A model generated the notes under the pieces. That model had not been told where the DNA came from and ran no database searches. It saw nothing but the letters and a program-made list of their open reading frames with translations. From the NCBI RefSeq assembly GCF_000418325.1, contig NC_021658.1, positions 6,641,001 to 6,705,000 of the forward strand: DNA of 64,000 nucleotides, in the 5' to 3' direction. Origin of the DNA: Sorangium cellulosum So0157-2. Its GTDB lineage: Bacteria; Myxococcota_A; Polyangia; Polyangiales; Polyangiaceae. A program made the position numbers and the translations under genes. How positions within the stretch are numbered: position 1 is the first letter of the stretch; the number at the start of each line of letters is the position of its first letter. Shown here one piece after another: positions 8,886 through 18,051 of the stretch.

Positions 8886-9995
8886 TCAGCTGTCGGAGGG
8901 CGCCGTCGAGGCGCGGCGCCAGTCGGGCGGCAGGTCGAGAAAGCCCTCGTTGCAGAGGAACTCGTAGAGCCCCTCGCAGACCTCGCCGCAGATCATGCTG
9001 AAGAGGTGGGGATCGGTGATGAAGAGGATCGTCTCGTCGCGCTCGGAGCCCGCCGTGTCCGCGAGCTGCGCGACCAGCTCGTCCTCGGCGAAGCCGACGA
9101 GCATCACCATCAAGGTCCGCTCGAACGCCGCGCGGAAGCGAGGGAAGGCCTCGCTCGTCACCTTGTACGCGAACGCCCTGCCCTCGTACGTGCGCGCGTC
9201 CCGCACGACCTTCGCGGCGACCTCGCCGAGGCTCGGGGCGAGCCGCTCGCCGAAGAAGTCGACGAGCACGACATGCACCACCGAGACGATGCGCCTAAGC
9301 TCGCTCGATCGGCGCGACAGGAAGGCGTCCTGCATGTCCTTCGTGAGCTTCGCGAGCAGCTCGAACGACTGCTCCCGCGCCTCCTCGGAGGCGAACTCGA
9401 AGCCCTCGAGCTCGGCCTCGATCCGGTTCTTGTAGCGGGTCAGCACGTAGAAGAGCGCCTGCTCGCCGTGGTGGATCACCTTCGGCGCGCCGTCGCGGCC
9501 CCGCGTCTTCTCGTGGAGCTCGGACTGGAAGAACAGGCGGGCGAGGTTCTTGTGGATCTTCTTGAGCCGCCGCTCGACGAGCAGCGAGATGCCGTCCTCG
9601 CGGATGACCCGCTCGAGCAGGGCGCGGAGGGTCCGCTCGTGCGCGTCGCGGATCGCGTCGCGGTTCTTCGCCCCGCGCTCGCCCGCGCCGGCGGAGGCCT
9701 GGATCACCTTCAGCTGGGCGACGACCTGCGCGGTGACCGCGTCGAGCTCGGGGTTGGTCTCGAGATCGGCGCGGTAGTGGACGATGCGGGCCTGCATCTG
9801 CTCCTCGAGCAGGCCGAGCGCCATCTCCGTGATGTGATCCTTGAGCGCCTGGCTGACGTGCTCGCCCACGCGCCGCGGCGCGTTGGGCGGGAGCGACCTC
9901 GGCGGGTCGGGGGACGACCTCTCCCCTGGCCTGGCCCCAGGTTGCGATCGGCCCGAAGGCGGCAGCGGTGGAGGGTTCCGAGGGGCCGGCGCCAT
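8886..9995 (-). CDS. Conserved hypothetical helical protein
   Basis: I do not recognise a named domain. The ~369-residue product has a Pro/Ser-rich N-terminus (to residue ~45) followed by an almost entirely helical, charged body with segments such as ALLERVIREDGISLLVERR and KNRIEAELEGFEF. No signal peptide or membrane helix is seen, so it should be cytoplasmic. I chose the ATG at 9995; an in-frame start at 10091 would run into the divergent sulfatase gene. It is immediately upstream of the DUF4139 lipoprotein on the same strand and may be co-expressed with it. The open frame and codon use support a real gene; function is unknown. Confidence 0.75.
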   Translation of the reverse strand: MAPAPRNPPPLPPSGRSQPGARPGERSSPDPPRSLPPNAPRRVGEHVSQALKDHITEMALGLLEEQMQARIVHYRADLETNPELDAVTAQVVAQLKVIQASAGAGERGAKNRDAIRDAHERTLRALLERVIREDGISLLVERRLKKIHKNLARLFFQSELHEKTRGRDGAPKVIHHGEQALFYVLTRYKNRIEAELEGFEFASEEAREQSFELLAKLTKDMQDAFLSRRSSELRRIVSVVHVVLVDFFGERLAPSLGEVAAKVVRDARTYEGRAFAYKVTSEAFPRFRAAFERTLMVMLVGFAEDELVAQLADTAGSERDETILFITDPHLFSMICGEVCEGLYEFLCNEGFLDLPPDWRRASTAPSDS

Positions 9996-10072
9996 GAGCG
10001 GAGAGCATACCGGAACTCGCCCGCGGTGTGCGGCTTTGGCGGAGCGGCGCAAGTCGGAGTAAGACGGCCACC

Positions 10073-11578
10073 ATGCACACGGTCGCTTCACGTACGAGAG
10101 CCTGGGAACCGGAAGGACAACCGGCGCCCTCCTGCCCGGCGCCCTCCTGGTCGGCGCCCTCGCGCCTGGCCCGACGGCGCCTCGCGGCGGCGCTCGCGCT
10201 CGCGCTCGTCAGCGCCGGAGCGGGCTGCTCCCGCGAGGGCGACGGCCACCCCCCGCCCGCGCGCACGCCGGAGCCCACGGCGCGGCAAGATCCCGCCGCG
10301 GCCGGCTCGCAGGCCGCCGCGGCGGAGAGCGCCGCGCCGGCCGACGGGAGCGCCGCCGCGGGCAAGGAGGGCGGCGCCGCGGGGCCGCCGGCGGCGCAGC
10401 GCCCGAAGATGAACGTGCTCGTGATCTCGGTCGACAGCCTGCGCGCGGACATGCCGTGGAACGGCTACGAGCGCGACATCGCGCCCCGGCTGACCGCGTT
10501 CGAGAAGAAGGCGGTCAGCTACACGCGCCACTACGCGATCTCGTCGTACACCTCGATGAGCGTCGGCGGCTTCCTCGCCGGCCGGTACCCGAGCGAGGTC
10601 GAGCGCAGCGGCTACTTCTTCGGCAACTACCCCGACAGCGTCCTCATGTTCCCGGAGCTCCTGCAGAAGGCCGGGGTGCGGACGATGACCGCGCACGCGC
10701 ACTTCTATTTCGACCAGAAGGCGGGCTTCCGGCAGGGGTTCGACGTGTACGAGATCGTGCCGGGGCTCTCGGCCGACAACACGACCGACCGGAACGTGAC
10801 GAGCCCCGGGCACCTGGAGCTCGCGATCAAGATGCTCTCCGACAAGGCGAACACCTCGGGCACCTTCTTCGCGTACTTCCACTTCCTCGATCCGCACGAC
10901 GTGTACATGACGCACGAGGGGATCGAGCCGTTCGGCAAGCGCGCCCGCGACAAGTACGACGGGGAGGTCAAGTTCACCGACATGCACGTCGGCAAGCTGC
11001 TCGATTTCGTCGCGCAGCAGCCGTGGGGGAAGGACACGGCGATCATCATCACCGCGGACCACGGCGAGGCGTTCGGCGAGCACAAGATGTACCGCCACGG
11101 CTTCGAGGTGTGGGACGTGCTCACCCACGTGCCGCTGATGATCCAGGCGCCCGGCGGGATCACCCCGCGCCGGATCGACGTGCCGCGCAGCTCCATCGAC
11201 CTCGCGCCCACGATCCTGGACATGACCGGCGCCCCGCCGGAGCCGTCGTTCCCGGGCAAGAGCCTCGTGCCCGAGCTCTACGGCGCGAGCGCGGAGGCGC
11301 GCGACGTCATCGTCGATCTGCCGCGCACGAGCGACAACGACCGGCGCAGGGCGCTCATCAGCGGGCGGCACAAGCTCATCGCCTACGGCGACGACGACGC
11401 GTTCGAGCTCTACGACGTCGTCGCGGATCCGGGGGAGACGAAGGACATCAAGCGCGAGCAGGGGGCCGTCTTCGAGGCGATGAAGGCCATCTACAGGGAG
11501 CGCTCCGCGGCCATCAAGGACGTGTGCCCGAAGAACACGGCGAAGCTCAAGGGGAAGAAGAAGAACAAGCCGTGCTAG
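10073..11578 (+). CDS. Sulfatase/alkaline-phosphatase-superfamily lipoprotein
   Basis: The protein has a lipoprotein-like hydrophobic segment ending SAGAGC (Cys 52), an Ala/Pro-rich linker, then a sulfatase-fold domain from about residue 111. Metal-ligand motifs are ISVDSLRAD near the start and ITADHGEAFGEH later. The nucleophile region SSYTSMSVGGFLAGRYP has Ser/Thr rather than the C/S-x-P-x-R signature of maturated sulfatases, so it may be a phosphohydrolase, phosphotransferase or unmodified sulfatase-like enzyme. Its last ~25 residues are lysine-rich. The n-region before the hydrophobic core is unusually long, so the exact start is uncertain; ATG at 10028 is an alternative. It is divergent from the hypothetical gene at 9995. 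Confidence 0.85.
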   Translation: MHTVASRTRAWEPEGQPAPSCPAPSWSAPSRLARRRLAAALALALVSAGAGCSREGDGHPPPARTPEPTARQDPAAAGSQAAAAESAAPADGSAAAGKEGGAAGPPAAQRPKMNVLVISVDSLRADMPWNGYERDIAPRLTAFEKKAVSYTRHYAISSYTSMSVGGFLAGRYPSEVERSGYFFGNYPDSVLMFPELLQKAGVRTMTAHAHFYFDQKAGFRQGFDVYEIVPGLSADNTTDRNVTSPGHLELAIKMLSDKANTSGTFFAYFHFLDPHDVYMTHEGIEPFGKRARDKYDGEVKFTDMHVGKLLDFVAQQPWGKDTAIIITADHGEAFGEHKMYRHGFEVWDVLTHVPLMIQAPGGITPRRIDVPRSSIDLAPTILDMTGAPPEPSFPGKSLVPELYGASAEARDVIVDLPRTSDNDRRRALISGRHKLIAYGDDDAFELYDVVADPGETKDIKREQGAVFEAMKAIYRERSAAIKDVCPKNTAKLKGKKKNKPC

Positions 11579-11609
11579 CGCTGGCGCTGGCGGTCCAACG
11601 AGCGGCGGC

Positions 11610-12635
11610 CTAGCGCGCGGCGGGGGCGACGGTGATCGTCACGGCGTCGTCCTCGCCCGCCTCGCTCGCGGCCCGCGCCACGAGGCGGGCCCCCTCGCAC
11701 TCGAGGTGCAGCACCACGGGCGCCTCCACCTGGCGACCGCACGACGGATCGCCGGAGACGCGCGCCGCGAAGGCGCCGCGCGCGAGCTCGACCGCCAGGG
11801 CGATCCCCCCGATGCGGCCCTCCGGGTCGTCCGGGGCGACCTCGCGCGCCGAGCGCGCCTCCTCGAGGCGCGTGAAGAGATCGGGCCCCCGGATCGCGAC
11901 CTCGATCGGACGGCCCGCCGCGTCCCCGAGGACGGAGATCTCGATCTCCGCCTGCCGCGGCGCGCTCTCGCCCCCGGCGTTCACGACGAACGGGAGCGCG
12001 ATCCGCTTCGCGCACACGGCCGCGCCCGGGGCCGCGCGCTCGCCGGCGGGCGCGCACCGGGGCGACGGCAGCGTCAGGCTGAACGGGACGATCACCTCGG
12101 CGGGCGCCTCCGCGAGCGGGCGCCCCCAGGCCTCCCTGCCGAGGAAGCGGCGCAGCCACGCGGCGAGCTCCTCGCGGATCCGCGCGCGCTCCGCCCGCTG
12201 CCGCGAGAGCTGCGCGTCGGTCTCGCGGGCCGCGCGCGAGAGCAGATCGCCGGAGCTGCGCTCCCGGACGAGCGCGCGCAGCCGGCGGGTCGCGTCCTCG
12301 CGGAACGCACCCCTCGGCAGCGTGGCCAGGTACGCCGCGAGCCCCGCGGCCGTCCCGCGCTTCGCGGCGTAGTAGATCGGCTCGGCCCGCGCGAGGTACG
12401 CGCGCACGTCGGCGGCGAACGCCCCCTCCGGATGGCGCTCCAGGTAAACCGACGCCGCCGCGAGCCGCCCCTCGAGGGTCCTCGACACGCGGGTCGCCCG
12501 GTACGCCGCGTAGTCGTCGTGGCTCGCGAGGAGCGCCGGCCTCGAGGCGCACCCGGACAGGACCGAGAGCGCCGCGGCGCACGAGAGCGCCCGCGCGAGG
12601 CGGAGGCCGGGGGCGGCTGCGCCGCGCCCGCTCAC
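11610..12635 (-). CDS. Lipoprotein of unknown function
   Basis: The 341-residue product begins with a signal peptide ending LSVLSGC (lipidated Cys 29). Residues ~35-165 are helical and Arg/Ala-rich, resembling short TPR-like helices (RTLEGRLAAASVYLERHPEG), and the C-terminal part looks like beta strands with paired cysteines. No enzyme motif is seen. The start is GTG at 12635, overlapping the stop of the upstream gene as GTGA and preceded by GGAGGA, which decides it. It is the last gene of a three-gene overlapping operon with a Cys-rich secreted protein and a beta-barrel-like protein, suggesting a joint envelope function. Confidence 0.82.
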   Translation of the reverse strand: MSGRGAAAPGLRLARALSCAAALSVLSGCASRPALLASHDDYAAYRATRVSRTLEGRLAAASVYLERHPEGAFAADVRAYLARAEPIYYAAKRGTAAGLAAYLATLPRGAFREDATRRLRALVRERSSGDLLSRAARETDAQLSRQRAERARIREELAAWLRRFLGREAWGRPLAEAPAEVIVPFSLTLPSPRCAPAGERAAPGAAVCAKRIALPFVVNAGGESAPRQAEIEISVLGDAAGRPIEVAIRGPDLFTRLEEARSAREVAPDDPEGRIGGIALAVELARGAFAARVSGDPSCGRQVEAPVVLHLECEGARLVARAASEAGEDDAVTITVAPAAR

Positions 12636-13042
12636 GGGGCCTCCTCCAGTGGGCAGAAATTGCACTCCGTCGGGATGGAGGCGCCCTCGTCCGCCATGTG
12701 CTCGCGGTACGCGTCGCAGCTCGCCGTCTGGAGCTTGTGCAGGCACACCTCGCCGTCGTGGACCAGCGGGTAGCAGCCGGTCGGGAGCTCCGGCGCGGCC
12801 TCGAAGCGACAAGCGGCGGCGCAGGCGCGCGTGCGCAAGCCGCAGTCCTGGCACTGGGCGCAGTCGATCTGCGCCTTCAGCGCGAAGAACTTGCGCGGGT
12901 CGAGCTCCTCCGGCGCCTGCCCGCAGCTGCCGATGTCGCCCACGACCGGCCCGATGCCCGCGAGGAGCAACAGCGCCGCGACCCCCGCGACCTCGTTCGC
13001 CCGGAGGCGCCCGCCGCGCCGCTCGCGCCCCGGCGACCTCAT
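12632..13042 (-). CDS. Small secreted cysteine-rich protein
   Basis: The 136-residue product has an N-terminal hydrophobic segment (VAGVAALLLLAGIGPVVG) fitting a signal peptide or anchor after a basic n-region. The mature part carries about twelve cysteines, many in close pairs (CAQCQDC, CAAAC, CNFC), suggesting disulfide bonding outside the cytoplasm or metal binding. No named family is recognised. Its ATG overlaps the stop of the upstream beta-barrel-like gene (ATGA) and its stop overlaps the next gene's GTG (GTGA), so all three are translationally coupled. Confidence 0.75.
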   Translation of the reverse strand: MRSPGRERRGGRLRANEVAGVAALLLLAGIGPVVGDIGSCGQAPEELDPRKFFALKAQIDCAQCQDCGLRTRACAAACRFEAAPELPTGCYPLVHDGEVCLHKLQTASCDAYREHMADEGASIPTECNFCPLEEAP

Positions 13043-13722
13043 GGCAAAAGCTCGTGATCGATCATGAGCCCGAGCTGCGCCGAGACGACGGGGTAGACGG
13101 TGTACGCCGCCTCGTACGTCGCGGCGCCGTAGAAGAGATCCCCGACGAGCTCGCCCGAGAGCGCGACGCCCGCGAGGAGGTAGTACCCGAGCCCCACCGC
13201 GAGCTCGCCGCCGACGTTCACGTCGGGCTCGATGAGGATCGCCGCGCCGAGCCGACCGTACGCGAGCGCGCGCGTGAGGCCGCGGTAGGCGACGAAGTAG
13301 CTCGGCGTGAGCGTCTCCTGCGGGACGCCGCCCAGCGCGATCGAGAGGCGCAGCGCGCCGCCGTGCAGGACGCCGTCGGCCGGCCCCAGCGCCAGCGCGA
13401 CCCCCAGATCGAGGTACCCCGCGGTGAGCGAGAGCGACTCCGCCGTGTCGCCGAGCTGCGTCTGCAGGCGGTACGGGTTGTTGAACCGGAGCCCCGTCCC
13501 CATCGCGAGGGACGACACGACGCGCGCCGCCGTCCCCGGCGGCCGCGCGAGCGCGCGGTACGCCTCGAGCTCGGCGCCGCCGCCCTCCTCGCCGGGCGGC
13601 GCCTCCGCGGCCGCCTCGCCGCCGCGGCCGGGAGCAGGCTGGGCCGCGGCGGCGCGCCCGAAGGACGCCCCGAGCAGCACGGCCACGAGCGCAAGCCCGG
13701 TCTGGAGTTCCAGCATCGCCAC
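13039..13722 (-). CDS. Outer-membrane-barrel-like protein
   Basis: The 227-residue product has a signal peptide ending near GRAAAAQ, a Gly/Glu/Pro-rich linker (residues ~28-50), then alternating amphipathic segments (GYLDLGVALALG, LRLSIALGG, AYGRLGAAILIEP, LAVGLGYYLLAG) as in a small beta barrel. The likely location is the outer membrane. No specific family is recognised. The start is GTG at 13722 or ATG at 13716; AAGG lies at a workable distance from both. It is the first gene of a three-gene overlapping operon. Confidence 0.75.
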   Translation of the reverse strand: MAMLELQTGLALVAVLLGASFGRAAAAQPAPGRGGEAAAEAPPGEEGGGAELEAYRALARPPGTAARVVSSLAMGTGLRFNNPYRLQTQLGDTAESLSLTAGYLDLGVALALGPADGVLHGGALRLSIALGGVPQETLTPSYFVAYRGLTRALAYGRLGAAILIEPDVNVGGELAVGLGYYLLAGVALSGELVGDLFYGAATYEAAYTVYPVVSAQLGLMIDHELLP

Positions 13723-13917
13723 GAGCCTTCTACCCCGAGGTGGCGCTCGCTGGCACGCTCAATTGCGTCCAGGCCGGCGCCGTCGCCGCAGCGCCGCGCG
13801 AGGCTCGCGGCCGGCGCGTCGGCGACGGCGCCGGCCGCGGCCCTCGGCACGGTCCTCGCCCCAGTTGCGTATCCGCCCGCTGCACCTGCGGACCGGACCC
13901 TGCATGGCGAGACCACC

Positions 13918-14487
13918 GTGAGCAATTCAAGCACCCGAGGCAGGCAGAGCACCGCCGCACCTTCACCGGCGCTACGCGCGCCGCGCGCGAGCGCGACGCA
14001 GCGCCGAGAACGAGAAGATCGCAGCGACCAGGGAAGGCCGCGCAAGCCGCCGCAGGCCCCCGTGGCCGCGCGATGGGCCGGCGCGATCGAGCTGGACGAG
14101 CCGTTCGGCGACGTGATCGACGCCGCAGCGGCGCCCCCGCTGCGCGGCAAGGTGAGCCCGCGCAGCGAGCTCAGCGACGTGGTCCCGACGCTCGACGACG
14201 AGGTCCGCGGCTACCACCACCACCCGAACGACGCCGGCTGCACCGAGTTCGAGGTGAACCCCGACGCCGCCGACGCCGCCGCCGATCTGGCGAGCGATCT
14301 CGGGGCGGAGTTCCTCGAGGGAGCGACGAAGGGGCAGGACATGAGCGACGTCGTGATGTCGCACGACGACGACGTCGGCGACCTGCCCTATCTCCTGGAA
14401 GACGAGGAGGTCGAGTCCGTGGACCCGGACGCCGACGAGGACGACGAGCAACCCGTGACCCAGCGGATGCGACGGAACGTGGGCTGA
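13918..14487 (+). CDS. Acidic protein of unknown function
   Basis: The 142-189-residue product is strongly acidic in its C-terminal two thirds (DLPYLLEDEEVESVDPDADEDDEQ) and has a conserved-looking core VVPTLDDEVRGYHHHPNDAGCTEFEV. I do not recognise a family. No signal peptide or membrane helix is seen. The start is uncertain: GTG at 13918 gives a basic low-complexity leader, while GTG at 14062 gives a 141-residue protein beginning at VAARWAG. The second looks more natural. It is divergent from the beta-barrel operon and convergent with the small gene at 14551. Confidence 0.6.
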   Translation: MSNSSTRGRQSTAAPSPALRAPRASATQRREREDRSDQGRPRKPPQAPVAARWAGAIELDEPFGDVIDAAAAPPLRGKVSPRSELSDVVPTLDDEVRGYHHHPNDAGCTEFEVNPDAADAAADLASDLGAEFLEGATKGQDMSDVVMSHDDDVGDLPYLLEDEEVESVDPDADEDDEQPVTQRMRRNVG

Positions 14488-14550
14488 GCGGCGGCGCGTC
14501 GAGGCGGCGCGGCGCGCCGCGCCGCCCCGCGCGGAGCGGGACCGGCCCGG

Positions 14551-14766
14551 TCACGCCTGGCCGAGCACGGGCAGCTCCGCGACCACCTCGCCGTCGATGC
14601 GGATGAACGCCAAGAGGCCCTCGTCCTCGTAGGCCAGGACATCGAGCACGATCCGCTCGCACAGCGGCAGCACGTACAGCGCTCCGTCGTCCGCCATCAC
14701 GGTCATGGATCGCGCAGGTGCGCTCGGCGTGAGCAGCGTCTCTGTGGTCCGTCGTCGCGCATCCAT
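14551..14766 (-). CDS. Small protein of unknown function
   Basis: The 71-residue product starts at ATG 14766, chosen because GGGAG lies about ten bases upstream and because further N-terminal sequence is low complexity. The C-terminal half (ALYVLPLCERIVLDVLAYEDEGLLAF) alternates like a small beta sheet. No family, signal peptide or membrane segment is recognised. It is convergent with the acidic-protein gene. Confidence 0.55.
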   Translation of the reverse strand: MDARRRTTETLLTPSAPARSMTVMADDGALYVLPLCERIVLDVLAYEDEGLLAFIRIDGEVVAELPVLGQA

Positions 14767-15084
14767 GTTGCTTGAGCTCCCAGGCTTGAATCGAGCTCCG
14801 GCCACAGCCGGCGCCGCGAGGCTAGAGGGCCTGCCCGCCCTCCCACCAAGCGCCTTCCGTGCCACCTCGCTCGCGGTGCAGCGTCAAAGCCGGCGACGTC
14901 CCGCGACGACATATGGGTTTCGCCCCCGCCCGCGGCGCTCTGCCGCAGCAGCTCGCCCGCAAGCGGCGCCGCGCCCCGCCCGCGGCGGAGCGGTGCTCCC
15001 CGGAGGACCGCGAGGACGACATTTCAAGCCGCCCCCGGCCTCTCCGAGGCCGCGGCGCGCGCCGGGCCGCCCGGCCGCGCGCGT
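14767..15084. other. Intergenic stretch, nothing recognised
   Basis: This 318-bp gap lies between mutY and the small gene at 14551, both leftward. It is GC-rich, open in several frames by composition only, and I see no RNA gene, clear repeat or terminator in it. Confidence 0.4.
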
Positions 15085-16407
15085 TCAGCGCGTCCCGCGC
15101 GCGCTCCCTTCGTCCGGCGCCGAGGCCGCGGACAGGACCTTTCGCGCGAGTTTGGAAACACCGTACTCCATCGCGCCCGGATCGAGCCACGCCGCCTTCT
15201 CGTAGGGGGCGGCAAGCTTTGCCCGGCAGCGCCACGGGGCCGCCACCTCGGCGCGCGCGACCGTCACGTCGAGCCGCCGGTGCGTGAGGATGTGGCGCAC
15301 GCGGCCGACCTCGCGGAGCGGCGCGTCAGGCGCGACGCCGACCTGCTCGAGGAGGGCTCGGGCGTCCGCGAGCGCGCGCGCCTCGACCATGGGCGGCTCC
15401 CAGAGCCCGCCGAAGAGTCCTCCCTCGGCGCGACGGAGGAAGAGCACGCGGCCGCCCGACCGCACCACCGCGGCGACCATCGCGACCGCCGGGACGTCGC
15501 GCTTCGGGGCGATCACCGGCAGCTCCGCCTGCCGTCCCTCGGCGCGCGCGGCGCACGCGCCGTCGACGGGACAGGCCTCGCAGCGGGGGTTGCGGGGCGC
15601 GCACACGGTCGCGCCGAGCTCCATGAGGGCCTGGTTGAAGCGTCCCGGATGAACGCTGCCTGTGGCGGCCCGCACGAGGCGTTCCGCGGCCGACCAGAGC
15701 TTGCGCGTGCCCGAGGTGCTGCGGATGTCGTCGTCGATGTCGTCGATGCGGGAGAGCACCCGGGCGACGTTGCCGTCGACGAGCGGCACCGGCTGGTCGT
15801 ACGCGATGCTCGCGATCGCGCCCGCGGTGTACGCGCCGACGCCGGGCAGGGCGAGGAGCGCCGGGACGTCGCGGGGGAGCGCGCCGTCGTGGCGCTCGGT
15901 GATCTCGCGCGCGGCGAGGTGGAGCACGCGGGCGCGGCGGTAGTAGCCGAGGCCGCTCCACAGCGAGAGCACGTCGTCGATCTCGGCGGAGGCGAGGGCG
16001 GAGACCGTCGGGTAGCGGGCGAGGAAGCGCTCGTAGTACGGGATCACCGTCTCGACGCGCGTCTGCTGGAGCATCACCTCGCTCAGCCAGATCGCGTAGG
16101 GGTCGCGCGTCCTCCGCCACGGAAGATCGCGCGCGACGCGATCGAACCAGGCCCCGAGGGCGGCCGCGATCTCCCGGTCGCGCTCGCTCGGATCCGGCGG
16201 CGCCGGCGGGGGCGCGCCCTGCTCACCGGACGAGCCGCGGCGGCGCGGGGCGCGCTCCTGAGCCTGGCTCTGGCGTGCGCCCGAGCGCGAGCGCGCGGAT
16301 GTCGGGTCTGCGCCCTCGCGCGAGGGCTTCTGGTCTGCGCCCTCGCGCGAGCGCGAGGGCGACCGGGGCTTCGTGCTCACGCGCGAGAGGCCCGCCCTCT
16401 GCACCAT
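15085..16407 (-). CDS. mutY: A/G-specific adenine DNA glycosylase
   Basis: MutY removes adenine mispaired with 8-oxoguanine. The catalytic glutamate is in SEVMLQQTR, the HhH motif is in LPGVGAYTAGAIASIAY and the catalytic aspartate in LVDGNVARVLSR. The 4Fe-4S cluster pattern C-x6-C-x2-C-x5-C is complete (CAPRNPRCEACPVDGAC). A C-terminal NUDIX-like domain begins near residue 285 (VAAVVRSGGRVLFLRR). The first ~75 residues are a Ser/Arg/Pro-rich extension with a repeated REGAD motif, not present in the family core; translation may begin later (for example GTG at 16380), so the start is uncertain. Confidence 0.93.
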   Translation of the reverse strand: MVQRAGLSRVSTKPRSPSRSREGADQKPSREGADPTSARSRSGARQSQAQERAPRRRGSSGEQGAPPPAPPDPSERDREIAAALGAWFDRVARDLPWRRTRDPYAIWLSEVMLQQTRVETVIPYYERFLARYPTVSALASAEIDDVLSLWSGLGYYRRARVLHLAAREITERHDGALPRDVPALLALPGVGAYTAGAIASIAYDQPVPLVDGNVARVLSRIDDIDDDIRSTSGTRKLWSAAERLVRAATGSVHPGRFNQALMELGATVCAPRNPRCEACPVDGACAARAEGRQAELPVIAPKRDVPAVAMVAAVVRSGGRVLFLRRAEGGLFGGLWEPPMVEARALADARALLEQVGVAPDAPLREVGRVRHILTHRRLDVTVARAEVAAPWRCRAKLAAPYEKAAWLDPGAMEYGVSKLARKVLSAASAPDEGSARGTR

Positions 16408-16519
16408 CGGCGCGGACCGCGCGCCTCGCGCCTCGCTTTGTGCGGATTGCGCGGCCGCAGCTCGCCGCGCTCAGAAAACGCTTCCATCGCGCGGGACTCT
16501 AGCGCAAGAGCCGACCGCG

Positions 16520-17293
16520 GTGTCGTCCCGGCGCCCCTGCCCCTCCCCGGTCGTCCCCAGGGCCGCGCGCCTCGGCGCCGCGTTGCTCCTCGGGCTCGTC
16601 GCGGCGGGCTGCCGCGACGAGCCGCGCCCCTGGGAGGGCCAGCCCGGCCCGCCGGTGGTGCTCTCGGCGGCGCCGCCGAACGTGGCCGTCACGGTCGGGG
16701 CCGGTGGGCTGTCGGACGCCGACGCGGGACAGGGCGAGGGCGACGCCGGAGCCCCCGCCGATCCCGACCTGCCGGTGCTCCCCGTGCGCGTCGGCGGGCC
16801 CTGGGTGCGCTGCTACGGGAACTTCAAGATCAGCGGCAATCCGCTGAAGGACGTGACGCGCCTGTCGCTGCTCTGCGGCCCGGAGAACGGCATGCGCCGG
16901 GTCTCGCCCAAGCCGATCGAAGGGCAGGTCGCCGAGGGGGGCGCGATCGTGACGGAGAAGTTCCAGGCGCTCCGGGGCGCCTGCTACCGGGTGTTCGCCG
17001 TCGGCGGCCCCGGGATCCTCAACCTGGACGTCGCCGTGCGGAGCAGCCGCGGGGCGATGATCGCCAGCGACGGCACCGAGGACGCATGGCCGATCGTCCA
17101 GCCGGATCGGCCTTTCTGCCCGCTCGAGGACGACGACGCCACCGTCGAGATCAGCGCCCGCCGCGGCGCCGGCCGGTTCGCGGCGGAGGTGTGGATGCTG
17201 AAGTCCTACAAGCGAGCGCGCGAGGGCGACGCTGGAGCGGAGTCCGACGAGCCCTACGAGATGAACGAGACCGACGCCTACGACGGGCTCTGA
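16520..17293 (+). CDS. Lipoprotein of unknown function
   Basis: The 257-residue product starts at GTG 16520, which puts a proper signal peptide ending LGLVAAGC (Cys 31) at the N-terminus; longer versions would add a low-complexity leader. After a Gly/Asp/Ala linker the mature domain (about residues 85-235) carries several cysteines and looks all-beta (WVRCYGNFKISG, CYRVFAVGGPGILNLDVAV). The tail is acidic. No family is recognised. It is divergent from mutY and followed after 251 bp by the rightward gene at 17545. Confidence 0.78.
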   Translation: MSSRRPCPSPVVPRAARLGAALLLGLVAAGCRDEPRPWEGQPGPPVVLSAAPPNVAVTVGAGGLSDADAGQGEGDAGAPADPDLPVLPVRVGGPWVRCYGNFKISGNPLKDVTRLSLLCGPENGMRRVSPKPIEGQVAEGGAIVTEKFQALRGACYRVFAVGGPGILNLDVAVRSSRGAMIASDGTEDAWPIVQPDRPFCPLEDDDATVEISARRGAGRFAAEVWMLKSYKRAREGDAGAESDEPYEMNETDAYDGL

Positions 17294-17544
17294 GCCGGCG
17301 GCGCGCCCCCCGCGTTCGCAGGCGGGCGGCCGCCGAGGGGCGGCGAGGTTCTGTCCGGGTCACCATGACCTCCGGCCGCGCGGCCGGGGCGAAGGCCGGG
17401 CTCACCTGCCCGCGAAGCGGCGCGCGAAAGGCTCCCCATCGTCATCAAAATCCGGCAGATCCATGGACCATGGCGCGACGCCGGCACCCTGCGCGAACCC
17501 CTGCATTGACGTGGCCGCCCCGTCCCGCTAGGGGAGCCCGAGCC

Positions 17545-18051
17545 ATGGCCGACGACACCGAGCCGCTCCGCGAGGACGAAGGGGACAAGGTGGAAGGCGA
17601 AGGCGAGAAGAAGCGCCTCTTCGAGCGCGCTATCCCGGAGATCTTCAAGCGCGTGGTCGAGCGCGCCGTCGAGAGCGGCATCGACAAGCTGAGCGAGGGG
17701 CCCGAGAACCTCCGGCACTTCGTGGGCGACCTCAAGCTCCCCAAAGAGGTCCTCCACTACCTCTACACCCAGATCGACGAGACCAAGAACGGTCTCTACC
17801 GGGTCGTCGCCAAGGAGATCCGGGACGTGCTCGAGCACACCCAGTTCGCGGACGAGATCACGAAGGTGCTGACGAAGCTCTCCTTCGAGATCAAGACCGA
17901 GATCCGCTTCGTCCCGAACGAGGCGGCCAAGCGAGACGACGGCCAGGACGAGCCGAGGACGGGCCTGCCGAAGCCGGAGGTGACCGCACAAGTGAACGTC
18001 AAAGACCGAAGCAAAGAGACCGGGCGAGACCGGCGCCGCGAGGAGAAGTGA
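17545..18051 (+). CDS. Conserved hypothetical soluble protein
   Basis: The 168-residue product starts at ATG 17545 with GGGGAG nine bases upstream. It is charged and helical (FERAIPEIFKRVVERAVESGIDKL, LPKEVLHYLYTQIDETKNGLYRVVAKEIRDVLEH), without signal peptide or membrane segment, and ends in a polar Lys/Arg/Glu tail. The helical part recalls phasin-like or coiled-coil scaffold proteins, but I do not assign a family. Its stop overlaps the GTG of the zinc-ribbon gene (GTGA), so the two are translationally coupled and probably work together. Confidence 0.75.
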   Translation: MADDTEPLREDEGDKVEGEGEKKRLFERAIPEIFKRVVERAVESGIDKLSEGPENLRHFVGDLKLPKEVLHYLYTQIDETKNGLYRVVAKEIRDVLEHTQFADEITKVLTKLSFEIKTEIRFVPNEAAKRDDGQDEPRTGLPKPEVTAQVNVKDRSKETGRDRRREEK

